From Cognatiyoonia sediminum (GTDB lineage: Bacteria > Pseudomonadota > Alphaproteobacteria > Rhodobacterales > Rhodobacteraceae): a stretch of 64,000 bases of DNA. How positions within the stretch are numbered: position 1 is the first letter of the stretch; the number at the start of each line of letters is the position of its first letter. Both the position numbers and the translations under genes were made by a program. Of the stretch, positions 30,180 through 39,669 are shown one piece after another. The notes beneath the pieces were generated by a model, which had not been told where the DNA came from, did no database searches, and saw only the letters and a list, made by a program, of their open reading frames with translations. The stretch spans positions 1 to 64,000 of the forward strand of contig NZ_FQXB01000003.1 of NCBI RefSeq assembly GCF_900129845.1, written 5' to 3'.

Positions 30180-31280
30180 ATGCCGTCTCGTCGTTCCATT
30201 TTAATCTCTGCCACAGCGATTTCCGCGCTCACTGTCGCCGCACCCACTTCCGTTTGGGCAGATGAGCCACTTCCGGTCGTTGCGACCTTTTCCATCTTGG
30301 GCGACATGGTGGCCGAAATCGGAGGTGAGCATATTGCGCTGACCACACTCGTCGGCCCCGACGGGGACGCACATGTCTACCAGCCAACACCGCAAGATGC
30401 GCGTGCTGTTGCTGATGCTGAGTTGCTTTTCATGAATGGTCTCGAATTCGAAGGTTGGCTCGAACGCCTCGCTGAAGCCGCGTCCTTTGATGGCGAGTTG
30501 GTTGTTGCGACAACCGGCATCGAACCTATCGAATTCGACGGACACGAAGGTCACGACGACCATGATGACCATGATGACGAACACGCGGATCATGACAAGC
30601 ATGACGACGATGAAGATCACGAGCACGACGAAGATGAACACGATGATCATGACCATGACGGGCACGACGATCATGGCGACGACAAAGATCACGATGATCA
30701 CGATCATGACAAAGAAGACGATCATGCGGGCCACGAAGGCCATGATCATGGGGAATTCGACCCACACGCGTGGCAGAGCCTTGATGCAGCGATCATCTAC
30801 GCCGACAACATCGCAGCCGGCCTAGCGAGGATCGATCCGGACAATGCAGGCGACTACTATGCCAATCGCGCAAGTTTTGTGGCCCAGATCGAAGCCTTGG
30901 AGGAAGAAATCCACGCACTGATGGATGCGATCCCAGCGGACAAGCGCACCGTTGTCACGTCGCATGATGCTTTTGGGTATTTCGGGCGGGACCATAACCT
31001 CGAATTCCTCGCCCCTCAGGGACTAAGCACGAACAGCGAAGCCTCCGCCGCCGACGTCGCCGCCCTTATCGAGCAAATCAAAGAAGACGGCATTGCAGCG
31101 GTATTTGTTGAATCGCTCACCGACAGCCGACTTATCGAACAGATCGCCAACGAAACTGGCGCGACCATCGGCGGAACGCTGTACCCAGGTGCGTTGTCTG
31201 GACCTGAGGGCCCTGCTCCGACCTACCTCGACATGATGCGCCACAATGCAACGACGCTTTCGCAAGCACTGAGCAACTGA
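30180..31280 (+). CDS. znuA: Zinc-binding periplasmic protein with large His/Asp loop
   Basis: This is a 366-residue cluster-A1 binding protein. The start is the ATG at 30180; the longer frame lies over znuB. Signal peptide residues are about 1-27. Zinc ligands are likely His65 ('GDAHVYQP'), His196 ('FDPHAW') and His in 'TSHDAFGYF', plus an acidic ligand near the C-terminus. Residues 121-190 form a loop with 21 His and more than 30 Asp/Glu, typical of ZnuA but long. The loop probably captures zinc at low concentration. It is the last gene of the zur operon. Confidence 0.9.
   Translation: MPSRRSILISATAISALTVAAPTSVWADEPLPVVATFSILGDMVAEIGGEHIALTTLVGPDGDAHVYQPTPQDARAVADAELLFMNGLEFEGWLERLAEAASFDGELVVATTGIEPIEFDGHEGHDDHDDHDDEHADHDKHDDDEDHEHDEDEHDDHDHDGHDDHGDDKDHDDHDHDKEDDHAGHEGHDHGEFDPHAWQSLDAAIIYADNIAAGLARIDPDNAGDYYANRASFVAQIEALEEEIHALMDAIPADKRTVVTSHDAFGYFGRDHNLEFLAPQGLSTNSEASAADVAALIEQIKEDGIAAVFVESLTDSRLIEQIANETGATIGGTLYPGALSGPEGPAPTYLDMMRHNATTLSQALSN
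30537..30762 (+). repeat. Low-complexity GAC/GAT/CAT tract encoding the ZnuA His/Asp loop
   Basis: An imperfect array of GACGAT, GATCAT and GACCAT units runs for about 225 bp inside znuA. Such tracts change length easily by slippage, and loop length would vary with them. The reverse strand is also open and hydrophobic, which gives false membrane-protein frames. Confidence 0.75.
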
Positions 31281-31324
31281 GCAAAAAAGAAGCGGTCGAA
31301 AACCTCGACCACTTCAAGTCTTTC

Positions 31325-31360
31325 AAAAACCAGCGAGGGCGAACCTCTCGCTGGTTTTTT
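31325..31360. terminator. Bidirectional terminator between znuA and the tauC-like gene
   Basis: AAAAACCAGCGAG and CTCGCTGGTTTTT form a 13-bp stem with a 9-nt loop and T-runs in both directions. It lies between the convergent znuA and permease genes. A second hairpin (GGTCGA...TCGACC, 31294-31310) stands just before it. Confidence 0.85.
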
Positions 31361-31369
31361 CCGGGGGAA

Positions 31370-32701
31370 TTACCCTTTGCCTTTCCAAGGCACCAACCAC
31401 TTTTCAAGCTGACGCATCAGCATATCGATGCTGAAACCGATGATTCCGATCAGGATGATACCCATGATCACGATGTCAGTGTTCTGGAACTTCGACGCCG
31501 TCATGATCATCATACCGGCCCCTTTCTGAGCTGCGACCAATTCCGCCGCAACAACTGTACCCCAGCAGACACCCATGGCGACCCGAGCGGCTGTGAAGAT
31601 TTCAGGCAGAGAGTTCGGGATGATGACATACCGCATGATCTGCCACTTGCTCGCACCCAGTGAATAGGCCGCATGGACTTTGGAAATCCGCACGCCAGAA
31701 ACACCGGCCCTTGCACCAATGGCCATAATCCAGAGCGCCGCGAGGAACAGTAGGATGATTTTACCTTCTTCACCGATGCCGGCCCAGATGATGACCAGCG
31801 GGATCAGGGCAAGTGGCGGTACTGGACGCATGAATTCCACAATCGGATCAAACCAGCCACGGAACCAATCGGACAAACCCATGGCGTATCCCAGAGGAAT
31901 ACCGACCAACGCACCGAGCAAGAAGCCTACGATCACACGGAACAATGAGTACCCAAGGTGCTGCGCAAGGGTGAAGTTACGGAAACCATCCGTGGTGATT
32001 TCGCCCATACGCTCCCAAACGCGTTCTGGGGAAGGCAACCAAATGGGCTCCATCTGCCAACCCGTGGAAGGCACGATATTCAACGTACCCTTTTGCGACA
32101 TGTTCACCTGACCGAACTCAGTGGAAACACTACCACCAGGCTCAATTGGCGTACCGTTCACATGAGAGACAACAGCGCCTTCATCGCGACCAAGTTCGTC
32201 GTTAAGGTCAACGCGCAGCAATTCAGATCGATACGCGGCAATTGCAATGCTGTCGTTCTTGGCAAAGCCATCGCCAAGCTCAACCTCTGGCGCTTCGACA
32301 TCTTCGCCCGTCTGGAACACCAGAAAAGTAACTTCAGCGTCATCGCTCTGATCGCCCGCGGTCGCGGTATAAACAAATGTTCCCTCGCCAGTGAAAGCAC
32401 CCGGCATATGCATGAAGCCTGGCAAAAGCTTCGACCCTGTGAACGCACCCCAAAGAACGAAGATCAACAGGATCGAAACGACAGACGCGACAGTGTTCGA
32501 CGTAACCGCGCTTTCATCGCCGAATGTTACCGTCTTAAGCGAGCCGAAATCGCTTTTTGGTGTCAGAACGCGCTTCACCAAATTCCAAATGAACAGGAAC
32601 AGAAGGATTAGAAGGATGTACCCAGCGATATACGGAATCGCTGCGACAAGGGTGGACAGAACGGCAAGAAGCTCGTTGAACAGTTCGCTAAAAATACTCA
32701 T
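31370..32701 (-). CDS. tauC: ABC permease, taurine/nitrate type, with a periplasmic insertion
   Basis: This 443-residue permease is about 180 residues longer than usual TauC/SsuC. Extra membrane segments are near 20-42 and 72-93. The usual 'LPSPERVW' motif that normally follows the first membrane helix appears only at about 222, after roughly 130 residues of beta-rich, acidic sequence (95-220). The remainder is canonical, with the EAA loop 'VHAAYSLGASKWQIMRYVIIPNSLPEIF'. The insertion faces the periplasm and may contact the binding protein. It overlaps the ATPase gene by four bases. The taurine assignment is by analogy with tauABC order. Confidence 0.78.
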   Translation of the reverse strand: MSIFSELFNELLAVLSTLVAAIPYIAGYILLILLFLFIWNLVKRVLTPKSDFGSLKTVTFGDESAVTSNTVASVVSILLIFVLWGAFTGSKLLPGFMHMPGAFTGEGTFVYTATAGDQSDDAEVTFLVFQTGEDVEAPEVELGDGFAKNDSIAIAAYRSELLRVDLNDELGRDEGAVVSHVNGTPIEPGGSVSTEFGQVNMSQKGTLNIVPSTGWQMEPIWLPSPERVWERMGEITTDGFRNFTLAQHLGYSLFRVIVGFLLGALVGIPLGYAMGLSDWFRGWFDPIVEFMRPVPPLALIPLVIIWAGIGEEGKIILLFLAALWIMAIGARAGVSGVRISKVHAAYSLGASKWQIMRYVIIPNSLPEIFTAARVAMGVCWGTVVAAELVAAQKGAGMMIMTASKFQNTDIVIMGIILIGIIGFSIDMLMRQLEKWLVPWKGKG

Positions 32702-33507
32702 GCGCCTGCTCCCTCAGTCCGACCCATAATTTCTTCTTCCATATCCCAGATCATTGAGAGGATTTCTTCGCGCACCTGACCGAAACGCGGGTCTTTCTTG
32801 ACCTCGCGAAGGTCTTGCCCAACGCCCATATCCGCAAACGGCAAGTTGTATTCCTTATGGATACGACCCGGACGCGGCGCCATAACGATCAGCCTTTCGC
32901 CCAACAAAAGCGCTTCTTCAACCGAGTGCGTGATCAAAATGATCGTCTTGCCGGTTTCTTTCCAAAGCTTCAGCACGAGCCCCTGCATCTTTTCGCGGGT
33001 CAAAGCGTCAAGCGCACCCAAAGGTTCATCCATTAGGATGACGTCTGGGTCGTTGGCCAAACACCGCGCCAATGCAACTCGCTGCTGCATCCCTCCAGAA
33101 AGTTCGTAAATCGCCTTCTCTTTGAAGTCCTGCAGACCGACGACATCCAACAAATGATCGACTTCTTGACTATACTCAGCGGCTTTTTGCCCCTTCATCC
33201 GAGGGCCAAAGCTCACGTTGTCACGCACGCTCATCCACTCGAACAAAGCACCTTGCTGGAACACCATGCCGCGTTCTGGGCCTGGTCCTTCAACGGTGTT
33301 GCCGTTCAGCTCGATTGTCCCTTCAGTAGGGGCCAAGAAGCCTGCAACGATATTTAACAAGGTGGTTTTACCACAACCCGATGGCCCAAGGACCGACATC
33401 AGCTCCCCAGCTTTCAGGTCCAACGACACGTCTTTCAAAGCCTGAACGGATGACCCGTTCGGCAAATCGAAGCGCATCGAGATACTGTTTATTTTGAGTC
33501 CCGACAT
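32698..33507 (-). CDS. tauB: ABC ATP-binding protein, taurine/nitrate type
   Basis: This 269-residue ATPase shows Walker A 'GPSGCGKTTLL', Q-loop 'FQQGALFEWMSV', signature 'LSGGMQQRVALARCL', Walker B 'VILMDEPLGALDAL' and H-loop 'ITHSVEEALLLGE'. These follow the TauB/SsuB/NrtD pattern. It lies between the binding-protein gene (after a 107-bp gap with a strong hairpin) and the permease gene, with which it overlaps. Confidence 0.82.
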   Translation of the reverse strand: MSGLKINSISMRFDLPNGSSVQALKDVSLDLKAGELMSVLGPSGCGKTTLLNIVAGFLAPTEGTIELNGNTVEGPGPERGMVFQQGALFEWMSVRDNVSFGPRMKGQKAAEYSQEVDHLLDVVGLQDFKEKAIYELSGGMQQRVALARCLANDPDVILMDEPLGALDALTREKMQGLVLKLWKETGKTIILITHSVEEALLLGERLIVMAPRPGRIHKEYNLPFADMGVGQDLREVKKDPRFGQVREEILSMIWDMEEEIMGRTEGAGA

Positions 33508-33574
33508 TCCCTACCCCGTTCTATACTCAGAGAAGCTCCGCCGGTACGAGCTTGCCAGAATATAGAGGCTGTGT

Positions 33575-33602
33575 GCCGAGCGCCGCAAAAGCGACGCCCG
33601 GC
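33575..33602 (-). other. Intercistronic stem-loop between tauA and tauB
   Basis: A 12-bp stem with two G-U pairs on the transcribed (minus) strand and a TTTT loop, 13 bp after the tauA stop. Without a T-tract it probably stabilises the abundant binding-protein mRNA and lowers read-through into tauB. Confidence 0.55.
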
Positions 33603-33614
33603 GGATCTTCAAGC

Positions 33615-34616
33615 TTACATGGAGCTTACAGTCATCAGCGCGTCTTTAGAGATCGCACCTTCGTAGCTGTCCAATGCGGATGGAATAGAACCCGCACCCA
33701 CGAAGACATCTGCAACGCCTTTCATGAAGGATGCAGCATTGCCGCCCAACCATGCTTCGGAAAGCTGATCTTCTACAGTTGGGAAGACGAACGTTGCCAT
33801 TGTTGCAGCTGTCGCATCTTCGTCCATACCAGCGTCCTTTGCGATCACTGGCAGCATTTCAGCCTGCATATCGCCCGCATTCCACATTTCGTTCGCTTTG
33901 GCAGTAACTTCTGCAAACTTCGCTACCATTTCTGGGTTTTCAGCGATGAAGGATGCTGGCGCAGTGGTTGCGTCAAACACGAGGATGCCCAGCGCTTCTT
34001 TCTCCGCACCAGTCAAAAGAACGTTGCCATGCTCTGTCATGCGACGCAGCGCACCGCCCCAACCACAGGCCATATCAACCTGACCCTGAGCGATCGCAGC
34101 AGCACCATCTGCTGGAGCCATGTCAACGATTTCCATTGAAGCAAGGTCAACGCCGAAGTGTGCCATTTGAGACAGGAAGCCGTAGTGCGCAGCCGTACCG
34201 AGCGGCACAGCAACTTTCTTGCCAGCAAGCTCGGACGCAGAGTCTTTGTCGATCTCAAGTCCGGATGCCACAACACAGTTGTCGTTGTCAGCGTAGGAAA
34301 CAGCAACGTCGATGATCTGAAGGTCTTGACCCGCAGATGTTGCAACCACGAATGGTGGGATACCTTGCGATACAGATATCTGTACGTCGCCAGACGCCAT
34401 CGCTGCAGACATCGCAGTACCGGTGTCGAAGCTGACCCAGTTGATGTCGACGCCAAGCGCTTCTTCATACATCTCGTTCACTTTTGCGAACTGGAATGGC
34501 ATTGGCCACTCAAGGAAGTACGCAACAGTGATTTCGCCGTGGCCATCCGCCATAACAGCAGATGAAGAAACGGTCATCGCAAGACCAGCTGCGATGCTCA
34601 AAACAGTTTTTTTCAT
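33615..34616 (-). CDS. tauA: ABC substrate-binding protein, taurine type
   Basis: This 333-residue periplasmic protein has a Sec signal peptide 'MKKTVLSIAAGLAMTVSSSAVMA' and starts at the ATG at 34616. The mature sequence 'ITVAYFLEWPMPFQFAKVNEMYEEALG' and 'ASGDVQISVSQGIPPFVVATSAG' fit TauA/SsuA-class binding proteins. No taurine catabolic genes (tpa, xsc, tauD) are nearby in the window, so the substrate could be another sulfonate or small compound. It heads the minus-strand tau-like operon. Confidence 0.78.
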   Translation of the reverse strand: MKKTVLSIAAGLAMTVSSSAVMADGHGEITVAYFLEWPMPFQFAKVNEMYEEALGVDINWVSFDTGTAMSAAMASGDVQISVSQGIPPFVVATSAGQDLQIIDVAVSYADNDNCVVASGLEIDKDSASELAGKKVAVPLGTAAHYGFLSQMAHFGVDLASMEIVDMAPADGAAAIAQGQVDMACGWGGALRRMTEHGNVLLTGAEKEALGILVFDATTAPASFIAENPEMVAKFAEVTAKANEMWNAGDMQAEMLPVIAKDAGMDEDATAATMATFVFPTVEDQLSEAWLGGNAASFMKGVADVFVGAGSIPSALDSYEGAISKDALMTVSSM

Positions 34617-34953
34617 GATATTCTCCCGGTTGGTTATTTGAAGCTTTCTCGCGCCAAGCTCCGTATGCGGAACTTTATTTCCACGCACGAATGCTAGTTG
34701 TCACATTATTGTTGCGTCAAATGTTTTCTCTCTACATTCGACCAGTCCGAAGCCCCCTGTATAGGATTCTTGAACGTGTCCATGAATTGATCAAAAACGG
34801 GGCGAAAATTATATCCAAATCAACGTTTTTCTGAGGCCAGAAGTCGATTGTGATCAACCTGTGAACGAACGGTTTAAACGCGTTATTGCACGCGTTCTTC
34901 AATCCTGATTACTGTCACACCATAAAAACCCGCAAACAAGGGATTCGGAAGAA
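34617..34953. other. 337-bp divergent promoter region, tauA / gcdH
   Basis: No gene is visible. It carries the promoters of tauA (minus) and the acyl-CoA dehydrogenase (plus). The inverted repeat AACGCG-ttattgca-CGCGTT (34877-34896), 58 bp before the dehydrogenase start, is a possible operator. Confidence 0.5.
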
Positions 34954-36138
34954 ATGTCACGAGCCGCCTTTACGCCAATGGATCCTTTGCTGTTGGATCA
35001 TCAATTGGAAGATGATGAACGCATGATCGCAGAGGGTGCACGCGCGTTTTGTGCGGATCGTTTGCAACCTCGCGTGACCGATGCGTTTGAAACAGAAAAG
35101 GTGGAGCCCGAGATATTTGCCGAAATGGGCGAACAGGGCCTTTTGGGTGTTACCATTCCAGAAGAATACGGCGGCATCGGTGCGGGATATGTCTCCTATG
35201 GCCTTGTGGCACGTGAAGTTGAACGTGTTGACAGCGGCTACCGCTCGATGATGTCCGTTCAATCCTCGTTGGTAATGTACCCGATCCACGCCTACGGAAC
35301 CGAAGAGCAGCGCCAAAAATACCTGCCCAAGCTCGCATCCGGCGAATGGATAGGCTGTTTCGGCCTGACTGAACCTGATGCAGGGTCTGATCCCGCAGGA
35401 ATGAAAACTCGCGCCACTAAGGTTCAGGGCGGCTATGTCCTGAACGGATCAAAGATGTGGATTTCGAACAGCCCGATCGCGGATGTCTTTGTCGTTTGGG
35501 CAAAATCCGATGAACATGACGGCGCCATCCGCGGCTTTATTCTTGAAAAAGGAACCAAAGGTCTATCGGCCCCGAAAATCGGTAAGAAACTCAGCCTGCG
35601 CGCTTCCGTCACCGGCGAAGTCGTAATGGATAACGTTGAGGTCGGTGAGGACGCGTTGCTGCCAAATGTCGAAGGGCTCAAGGGTCCGTTCGGATGCCTG
35701 AACCGCGCGCGCTACGGCATCGCTTGGGGCGTTATGGGCGCGGCAGAGGATTGCTGGAACCGTGCTTTACAATACGGATTGGATCGCACCCAATTCAACA
35801 AACCGCTGGCACAGACGCAGCTATACCAGTTGAAACTCGCAAATATGCAGACCGAAATCGCTTTGGGCCTACAGGCCGCGCTGCGCGTTGGACGCCTGTT
35901 TGACGAAGGCAAAGCCGCGCCGGAGATGATTTCCCTGATCAAGCGGAACAATTGCGGCAAAGCACTCGAAATAGCCCGCCATGCTCGCGACATGCACGGC
36001 GGCAACGGGATTTCCGGCGAATTCCAAGTAATCCGCCACATGATCAATTTGGAAACCGTCAACACCTATGAAGGCACGCACGACATTCACGCGTTGATTT
36101 TGGGTCGGTCACAAACCGGACTTCAGGCGTTCTTCTGA
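34954..36138 (+). CDS. gcdH: Glutaryl-CoA dehydrogenase
   Basis: This 394-residue acyl-CoA dehydrogenase has the FAD/substrate motif '[12 protein letters not shown]', '[20 protein letters not shown]', and the catalytic base Glu373 in '[17 protein letters not shown]', which is the glutaryl-CoA branch signature. It oxidises and decarboxylates glutaryl-CoA to crotonyl-CoA in lysine and tryptophan breakdown. It is a single gene with its own promoter. Confidence 0.9.
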   Translation: MSRAAFTPMDPLLLDHQLEDDERMIAEGARAFCADRLQPRVTDAFETEKVEPEIFAEMGEQGLLGVTIPEEYGGIGAGYVSYGLVAREVERVDSGYRSMMSVQSSLVMYPIHAYGTEEQRQKYLPKLASGEWIGCFGLTEPDAGSDPAGMKTRATKVQGGYVLNGSKMWISNSPIADVFVVWAKSDEHDGAIRGFILEKGTKGLSAPKIGKKLSLRASVTGEVVMDNVEVGEDALLPNVEGLKGPFGCLNRARYGIAWGVMGAAEDCWNRALQYGLDRTQFNKPLAQTQLYQLKLANMQTEIALGLQAALRVGRLFDEGKAAPEMISLIKRNNCGKALEIARHARDMHGGNGISGEFQVIRHMINLETVNTYEGTHDIHALILGRSQTGLQAFF

Positions 36139-36213
36139 CCCTAAAACGTGCCCGTTTAGTTGCGGTTAACGGCCATAGCCTCTATTTGCCTTGATAACTT
36201 AAGGAAATTGAGC

Positions 36214-36825
36214 ATGGCCAACCACCTCTACAAAAACGACCTGCCAGACGGGCTGGACCTTGGCCCGATCGTGGCCATCGACTGTGAAACCATGGGCCTC
36301 AACCCGCATCGCGACCGCCTGTGCCTGATCCAGATGTCTGGCGGCGATGGCGATTGTCATCTAGTTCAGGTTGAAATCGGCCAGACCGAGGCACCAAACC
36401 TAGTTGCGATGCTCGAGAACCCAAATGTGCTAAAGCTTTTCCACTTTGGTCGCTTCGACATCGCCGCACTGTTCCACACATTCGGCGCAACAACCGTACC
36501 GGTCTATTGCACCAAAATCGCATCCAAAATGGTGCGCACTTTTACAGATCGACACGGGCTCAAGAACCTTCTCCAAGAACTGCTGAACGTCGACATTTCA
36601 AAGCATCAACAGCAAAGCGACTGGGGCGCAGCTGACCTAACAGCGGCGCAGTTGGACTATGCAGCGTCCGACGTTTTGTACCTGCACCAATTGCGCGATG
36701 AACTGAACATCCGGCTGGAACGCGAAGGCCGCACTGACCTTGCTCAAGCTTGCTTTGATTTCCTGCCAACCCGTGCCAAGCTTGATATCGCAGGCTGGCC
36801 CGAAGTTGACATCTTCGCACACTGA
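36214..36825 (+). CDS. rnd: Ribonuclease D-like 3'-5' exonuclease
   Basis: This is a 203-residue DEDDy exonuclease. The start is the ATG at 36214 (after TAAGGAAATTG); the frame to 36160 is leader. Exo I is 'AIDCETMGL' (Asp, Glu), Exo II 'HFGRFDIAAL' (Asp), and Exo III 'LDYAASDVLYL' (Tyr, Asp). It lacks the HRDC domains of E. coli RNase D, the short form common in alphaproteobacteria. It would trim RNA 3' ends such as tRNA precursors. It overlaps the next gene by one base (TGATG). Confidence 0.88.
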   Translation: MANHLYKNDLPDGLDLGPIVAIDCETMGLNPHRDRLCLIQMSGGDGDCHLVQVEIGQTEAPNLVAMLENPNVLKLFHFGRFDIAALFHTFGATTVPVYCTKIASKMVRTFTDRHGLKNLLQELLNVDISKHQQQSDWGAADLTAAQLDYAASDVLYLHQLRDELNIRLEREGRTDLAQACFDFLPTRAKLDIAGWPEVDIFAH

Positions 36826-37787
36826 TGTCTGACGTGTCCCAACACCTCGACACGGCCCGCCGCGTCATCAGAGAAGAGGCCGCAGGGCTTGAGGCCTTGG
36901 CCAATGGACTCGGCGATGGTTTTGCCGAAGCCGTTGCGATGATCCTCTCCGCCAAGGGTCGGATCATCGTTTCTGGTATTGGGAAATCCGGCCATATCGC
37001 CCGCAAAATCGCGGCGACTTTGGCCTCCACCGGCACGCCAGCACAGTTCGTCCATCCAGCAGAAGCCAGCCATGGCGATCTGGGCATGGTCACAAGTGAC
37101 GACATCGTTCTAGCCCTGTCCAACTCCGGCGAAGCACCAGAGCTCGCAAACCTCGTCGCTTACACTCGCCGATTTCAGATCCCACTGATCGCGCTCAGCA
37201 GCCGCCCCGGCAGCACCCTCGCGACACAAGCCGACGTGCGTCTCAACATTCCACAATTGGGCGAGGCATGTGGCCACGGCGTCGTGCCAACAATCTCTAC
37301 AACAATGTCCCTCGCAGTGGGTGATGCTTTGGCCATTGCCCTGATGGAAGCGCGGAATTTCACGCCTGAAAATTTCCGCGAATTCCATCCCGGCGGCAAA
37401 CTCGGTGCACGATTGGCAAAAGTCTCAGACCTAATGCACGACGGTGATGCGATCCCTCTGACCTCGCCAGATACATCCATGAGCGAGACACTGCTGGTCA
37501 TCAGTGAAAAAGGATTGGGTGTCGTTGGATTGAGTAACCAAGATGGTACCCTCGCGGGCATCATCACCGATGGTGACCTACGCCGCCATATGGACGGTCT
37601 ACTCGATAAGCATGCTGGCGACGTCATGACAGAGAACCCGACGACAATCGAACCAAGCGCTTTGGCCGAAAAAGCTGTCGCTATCATGAACGAAAAACAG
37701 ATCACCTGCTTGTTTGTTGTCGATAACAACACCAAACCCGTTGGCGTCCTAAAAATCCAAGATTGCCTACGCGCAGGCGTGGTCTAG
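36825..37787 (+). CDS. kpsF: Arabinose-5-phosphate isomerase
   Basis: This 320-residue protein has an N-terminal SIS sugar-isomerase domain ('GIGKSGHIARKIAATLASTGTPAQFVHPAEASHGDLGM', about residues 45-85) and two C-terminal CBS domains (about 205-320). The enzyme makes arabinose 5-phosphate, the first precursor of Kdo for LPS. It is followed 4 bp later by lptC, and KdsB (Kdo activation) is encoded in the same neighbourhood. Confidence 0.9.
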   Translation: MSDVSQHLDTARRVIREEAAGLEALANGLGDGFAEAVAMILSAKGRIIVSGIGKSGHIARKIAATLASTGTPAQFVHPAEASHGDLGMVTSDDIVLALSNSGEAPELANLVAYTRRFQIPLIALSSRPGSTLATQADVRLNIPQLGEACGHGVVPTISTTMSLAVGDALAIALMEARNFTPENFREFHPGGKLGARLAKVSDLMHDGDAIPLTSPDTSMSETLLVISEKGLGVVGLSNQDGTLAGIITDGDLRRHMDGLLDKHAGDVMTENPTTIEPSALAEKAVAIMNEKQITCLFVVDNNTKPVGVLKIQDCLRAGVV

Positions 37788-37791
37788 GCTC

Positions 37792-38403
37792 GTGTCCAGC
37801 GACATCAATTTTCATTCCCGTATGGTCGGCTGGGCAAAAGTGATCTTACCCGTCATGGGTATCGCGCTTTTGTCGACACTGTTCCTATTCTCTCGCAGCT
37901 CATCGGACTCAAACGAAATCCCCTTCGCGCAGCTCAGCGAGCTAGCCGAAGAACAACGAATCAATGCACCGGAATTCTCCGGCGTGGCCGCTGACGGATC
38001 GATTATCAAAATCTCCGCCAGAAGCGCGCAACCGCTCGAAGGCAAGCTCGATACATTGTCGATTGACGGACCCAGCTTAAGGTTGGATTCACCCGATGGT
38101 ACAGAACTCACCATTTCCGCCGGCGAAGGCCTCATCGATGGCCCTAGTCGCTACGCAGAACTCAGTGGCCTCGCGCGACTCGAAACATCGTCTGGTTACA
38201 TGATGGAAACCGCCGGACTTCGAGCAGACCTCGCGACCGGAGAAATTGTCTCGGATGGACGGCTTAAAGTCCTCGCCCCTTTCGGCGAACTCGAAGCGGG
38301 CAACGTCAGCATTTTGGTACCCTCCATGGACGAAGGCCAACAGATGCATTTTACCGACGGCGTCAGAATGCTATACCAACCGCAATCTAGAATTGAGGAA
38401 TAG
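37792..38403 (+). CDS. lptC: LPS export protein LptC, GTG start
   Basis: This 203-residue bitopic protein has one membrane anchor at about residues 14-34 ('AKVILPVMGIALLSTLFLF') and a periplasmic beta-jellyroll that passes LPS from LptBFG to LptA. Sequence similarity is weak in this family, so the assignment leans on size, topology and position immediately before lptA and lptB. The GTG at 37792 is 4 bp after the kpsF stop. Confidence 0.85.
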   Translation: MSSDINFHSRMVGWAKVILPVMGIALLSTLFLFSRSSSDSNEIPFAQLSELAEEQRINAPEFSGVAADGSIIKISARSAQPLEGKLDTLSIDGPSLRLDSPDGTELTISAGEGLIDGPSRYAELSGLARLETSSGYMMETAGLRADLATGEIVSDGRLKVLAPFGELEAGNVSILVPSMDEGQQMHFTDGVRMLYQPQSRIEE

Positions 38404-38407
38404 TACT

Positions 38408-38893
38408 TTGACGCTCTTTCGTATCCTCATTGCGAGCCTTTTGATTTCATCTGCATCAGCCGCGCCAGCGCAGACCAGCATTGATCTAGGCGGCATCGCC
38501 GCAAACGCCTTTTTGCCGGTTGAGATTTCAGCGGATTCCCTGTCGGTCGATCAGGATACCGGCAAAGCGACGTTTTCAGGAAACGTGGTGATCGGCCAAG
38601 GCGATCTTCGCATGTCCGCCGGAGAAGTCGAAGTTGTTTACGCCGAGGGCGCCGGCCAAATTGCGAGCCTCAAGGCCTCTGGTGGCGCTACCTTTGTAAC
38701 CGCAACCGAAGCAGCAGAAGCAGAAACGGCGGAATACAATCTCGAAACCGGGTCTCTCATCCTCACGGGCGACGTTCTTTTGACCCAAGGATCAAGCGCC
38801 ATTTCCGCGGAGCGAATGGCAATCAACCTCAATACCGGAAGCGCTGAACTCACGGGGCGCGTTCGGACAATCATCCAGCAAAGCGGCAACTGA
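38408..38893 (+). CDS. lptA: LPS transport periplasmic protein LptA, TTG start
   Basis: This 161-residue OstA/LptA-type protein has a signal peptide (MTLFRILIASLLISSASAAPAQ when started at the TTG at 38408) and a beta-rich periplasmic body ('ISADSLSVDQDTGKATFSGNVVI'). It forms the bridge carrying LPS across the periplasm. The start is inferred: GAGGAA lies 8-13 bases upstream and the signal peptide begins there. It ends on the lptB start codon. Confidence 0.85.
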   Translation: MTLFRILIASLLISSASAAPAQTSIDLGGIAANAFLPVEISADSLSVDQDTGKATFSGNVVIGQGDLRMSAGEVEVVYAEGAGQIASLKASGGATFVTATEAAEAETAEYNLETGSLILTGDVLLTQGSSAISAERMAINLNTGSAELTGRVRTIIQQSGN

Positions 38894-39645
38894 TGGCAGA
38901 GCTTTCGGTACAAGAAGGTGATCTTGGGCTTCGCATCGTAAACTTGCGAAAATCCTACCGAAAGCGCTTGGTCATCCGCGATGTCAGCATGGATCTTGGC
39001 CGCGGCGAAGTCGTTGCCTTGCTCGGGCCAAACGGGTCAGGCAAAACGACCTGTTTCTATTCCATCGCCGGATTGGTCACACCAGAAGGCGGGCAAGTCA
39101 TCATCGACGGACGCGATGTGACCTCTCTCCCCATGTACCGCCGGGCTCAGTTGGGCATTGGGTATCTGCCGCAAGAGATGTCGATCTTTCGTGGGATGAC
39201 CGTCGAAGACAATATCATGGCGATCTTGGAGATTGCCGAACCGAAACGGCATCTTCGTCAAAAGAAACTGGACGACCTTCTGTCAGAGTTTTCCATCGAA
39301 CATATCCGCCGCGCACCTGCGCTGGCTTTGTCTGGCGGTGAACGGCGTCGTGCGGAAATCGCCAGATGCCTCGCCGCGGGCCCAAAATACGTACTTTTGG
39401 ACGAACCTTTCGCCGGTGTTGATCCGATCGCGGTAGGGGAGATCAGACATCTTGTCGCAGATCTCAAGAACCGCGGCATCGGTGTCTTGATCACCGATCA
39501 CAACGTCCAAGAAACCCTTCAGATCGTTGACCGCGCCTACATCTTGCACGATGGTCGCGTCTTGATGAGCGGGACGACCGAAGAAGTCGTCCAAGATGAG
39601 AACGTGCGCCGCGTTTATCTTGGTCAAGGCTTCCGCGTTAACTAA
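38893..39645 (+). CDS. lptB: LPS export ABC transporter ATP-binding protein
   Basis: This 250-residue ATPase shows Walker A 'GPNGSGKTTCFYSI', 'YLPQEMSIFRGMTV', signature 'LSGGERRRAEIARCLA', Walker B 'YVLLDEPFAGVDPIAVG' and H-loop 'ITDHNVQETL'. These are LptB hallmarks. It powers LPS extraction with LptFG, which are encoded elsewhere. In many proteobacteria rpoN follows; here the next gene is hpf after a 227-bp structured gap. Confidence 0.92.
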   Translation: MAELSVQEGDLGLRIVNLRKSYRKRLVIRDVSMDLGRGEVVALLGPNGSGKTTCFYSIAGLVTPEGGQVIIDGRDVTSLPMYRRAQLGIGYLPQEMSIFRGMTVEDNIMAILEIAEPKRHLRQKKLDDLLSEFSIEHIRRAPALALSGGERRRAEIARCLAAGPKYVLLDEPFAGVDPIAVGEIRHLVADLKNRGIGVLITDHNVQETLQIVDRAYILHDGRVLMSGTTEEVVQDENVRRVYLGQGFRVN

Positions 39646-39669
39646 AAACTTTGCGAAATCTTCTATCTC

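Noticed and set aside
30201-30767. Hydrophobic 188-residue minus-strand frame inside znuA
   Set aside because: The His/Asp repeat read backwards gives runs of Val, Ile and Met and mimics a membrane protein. It is an artefact of the repeat.
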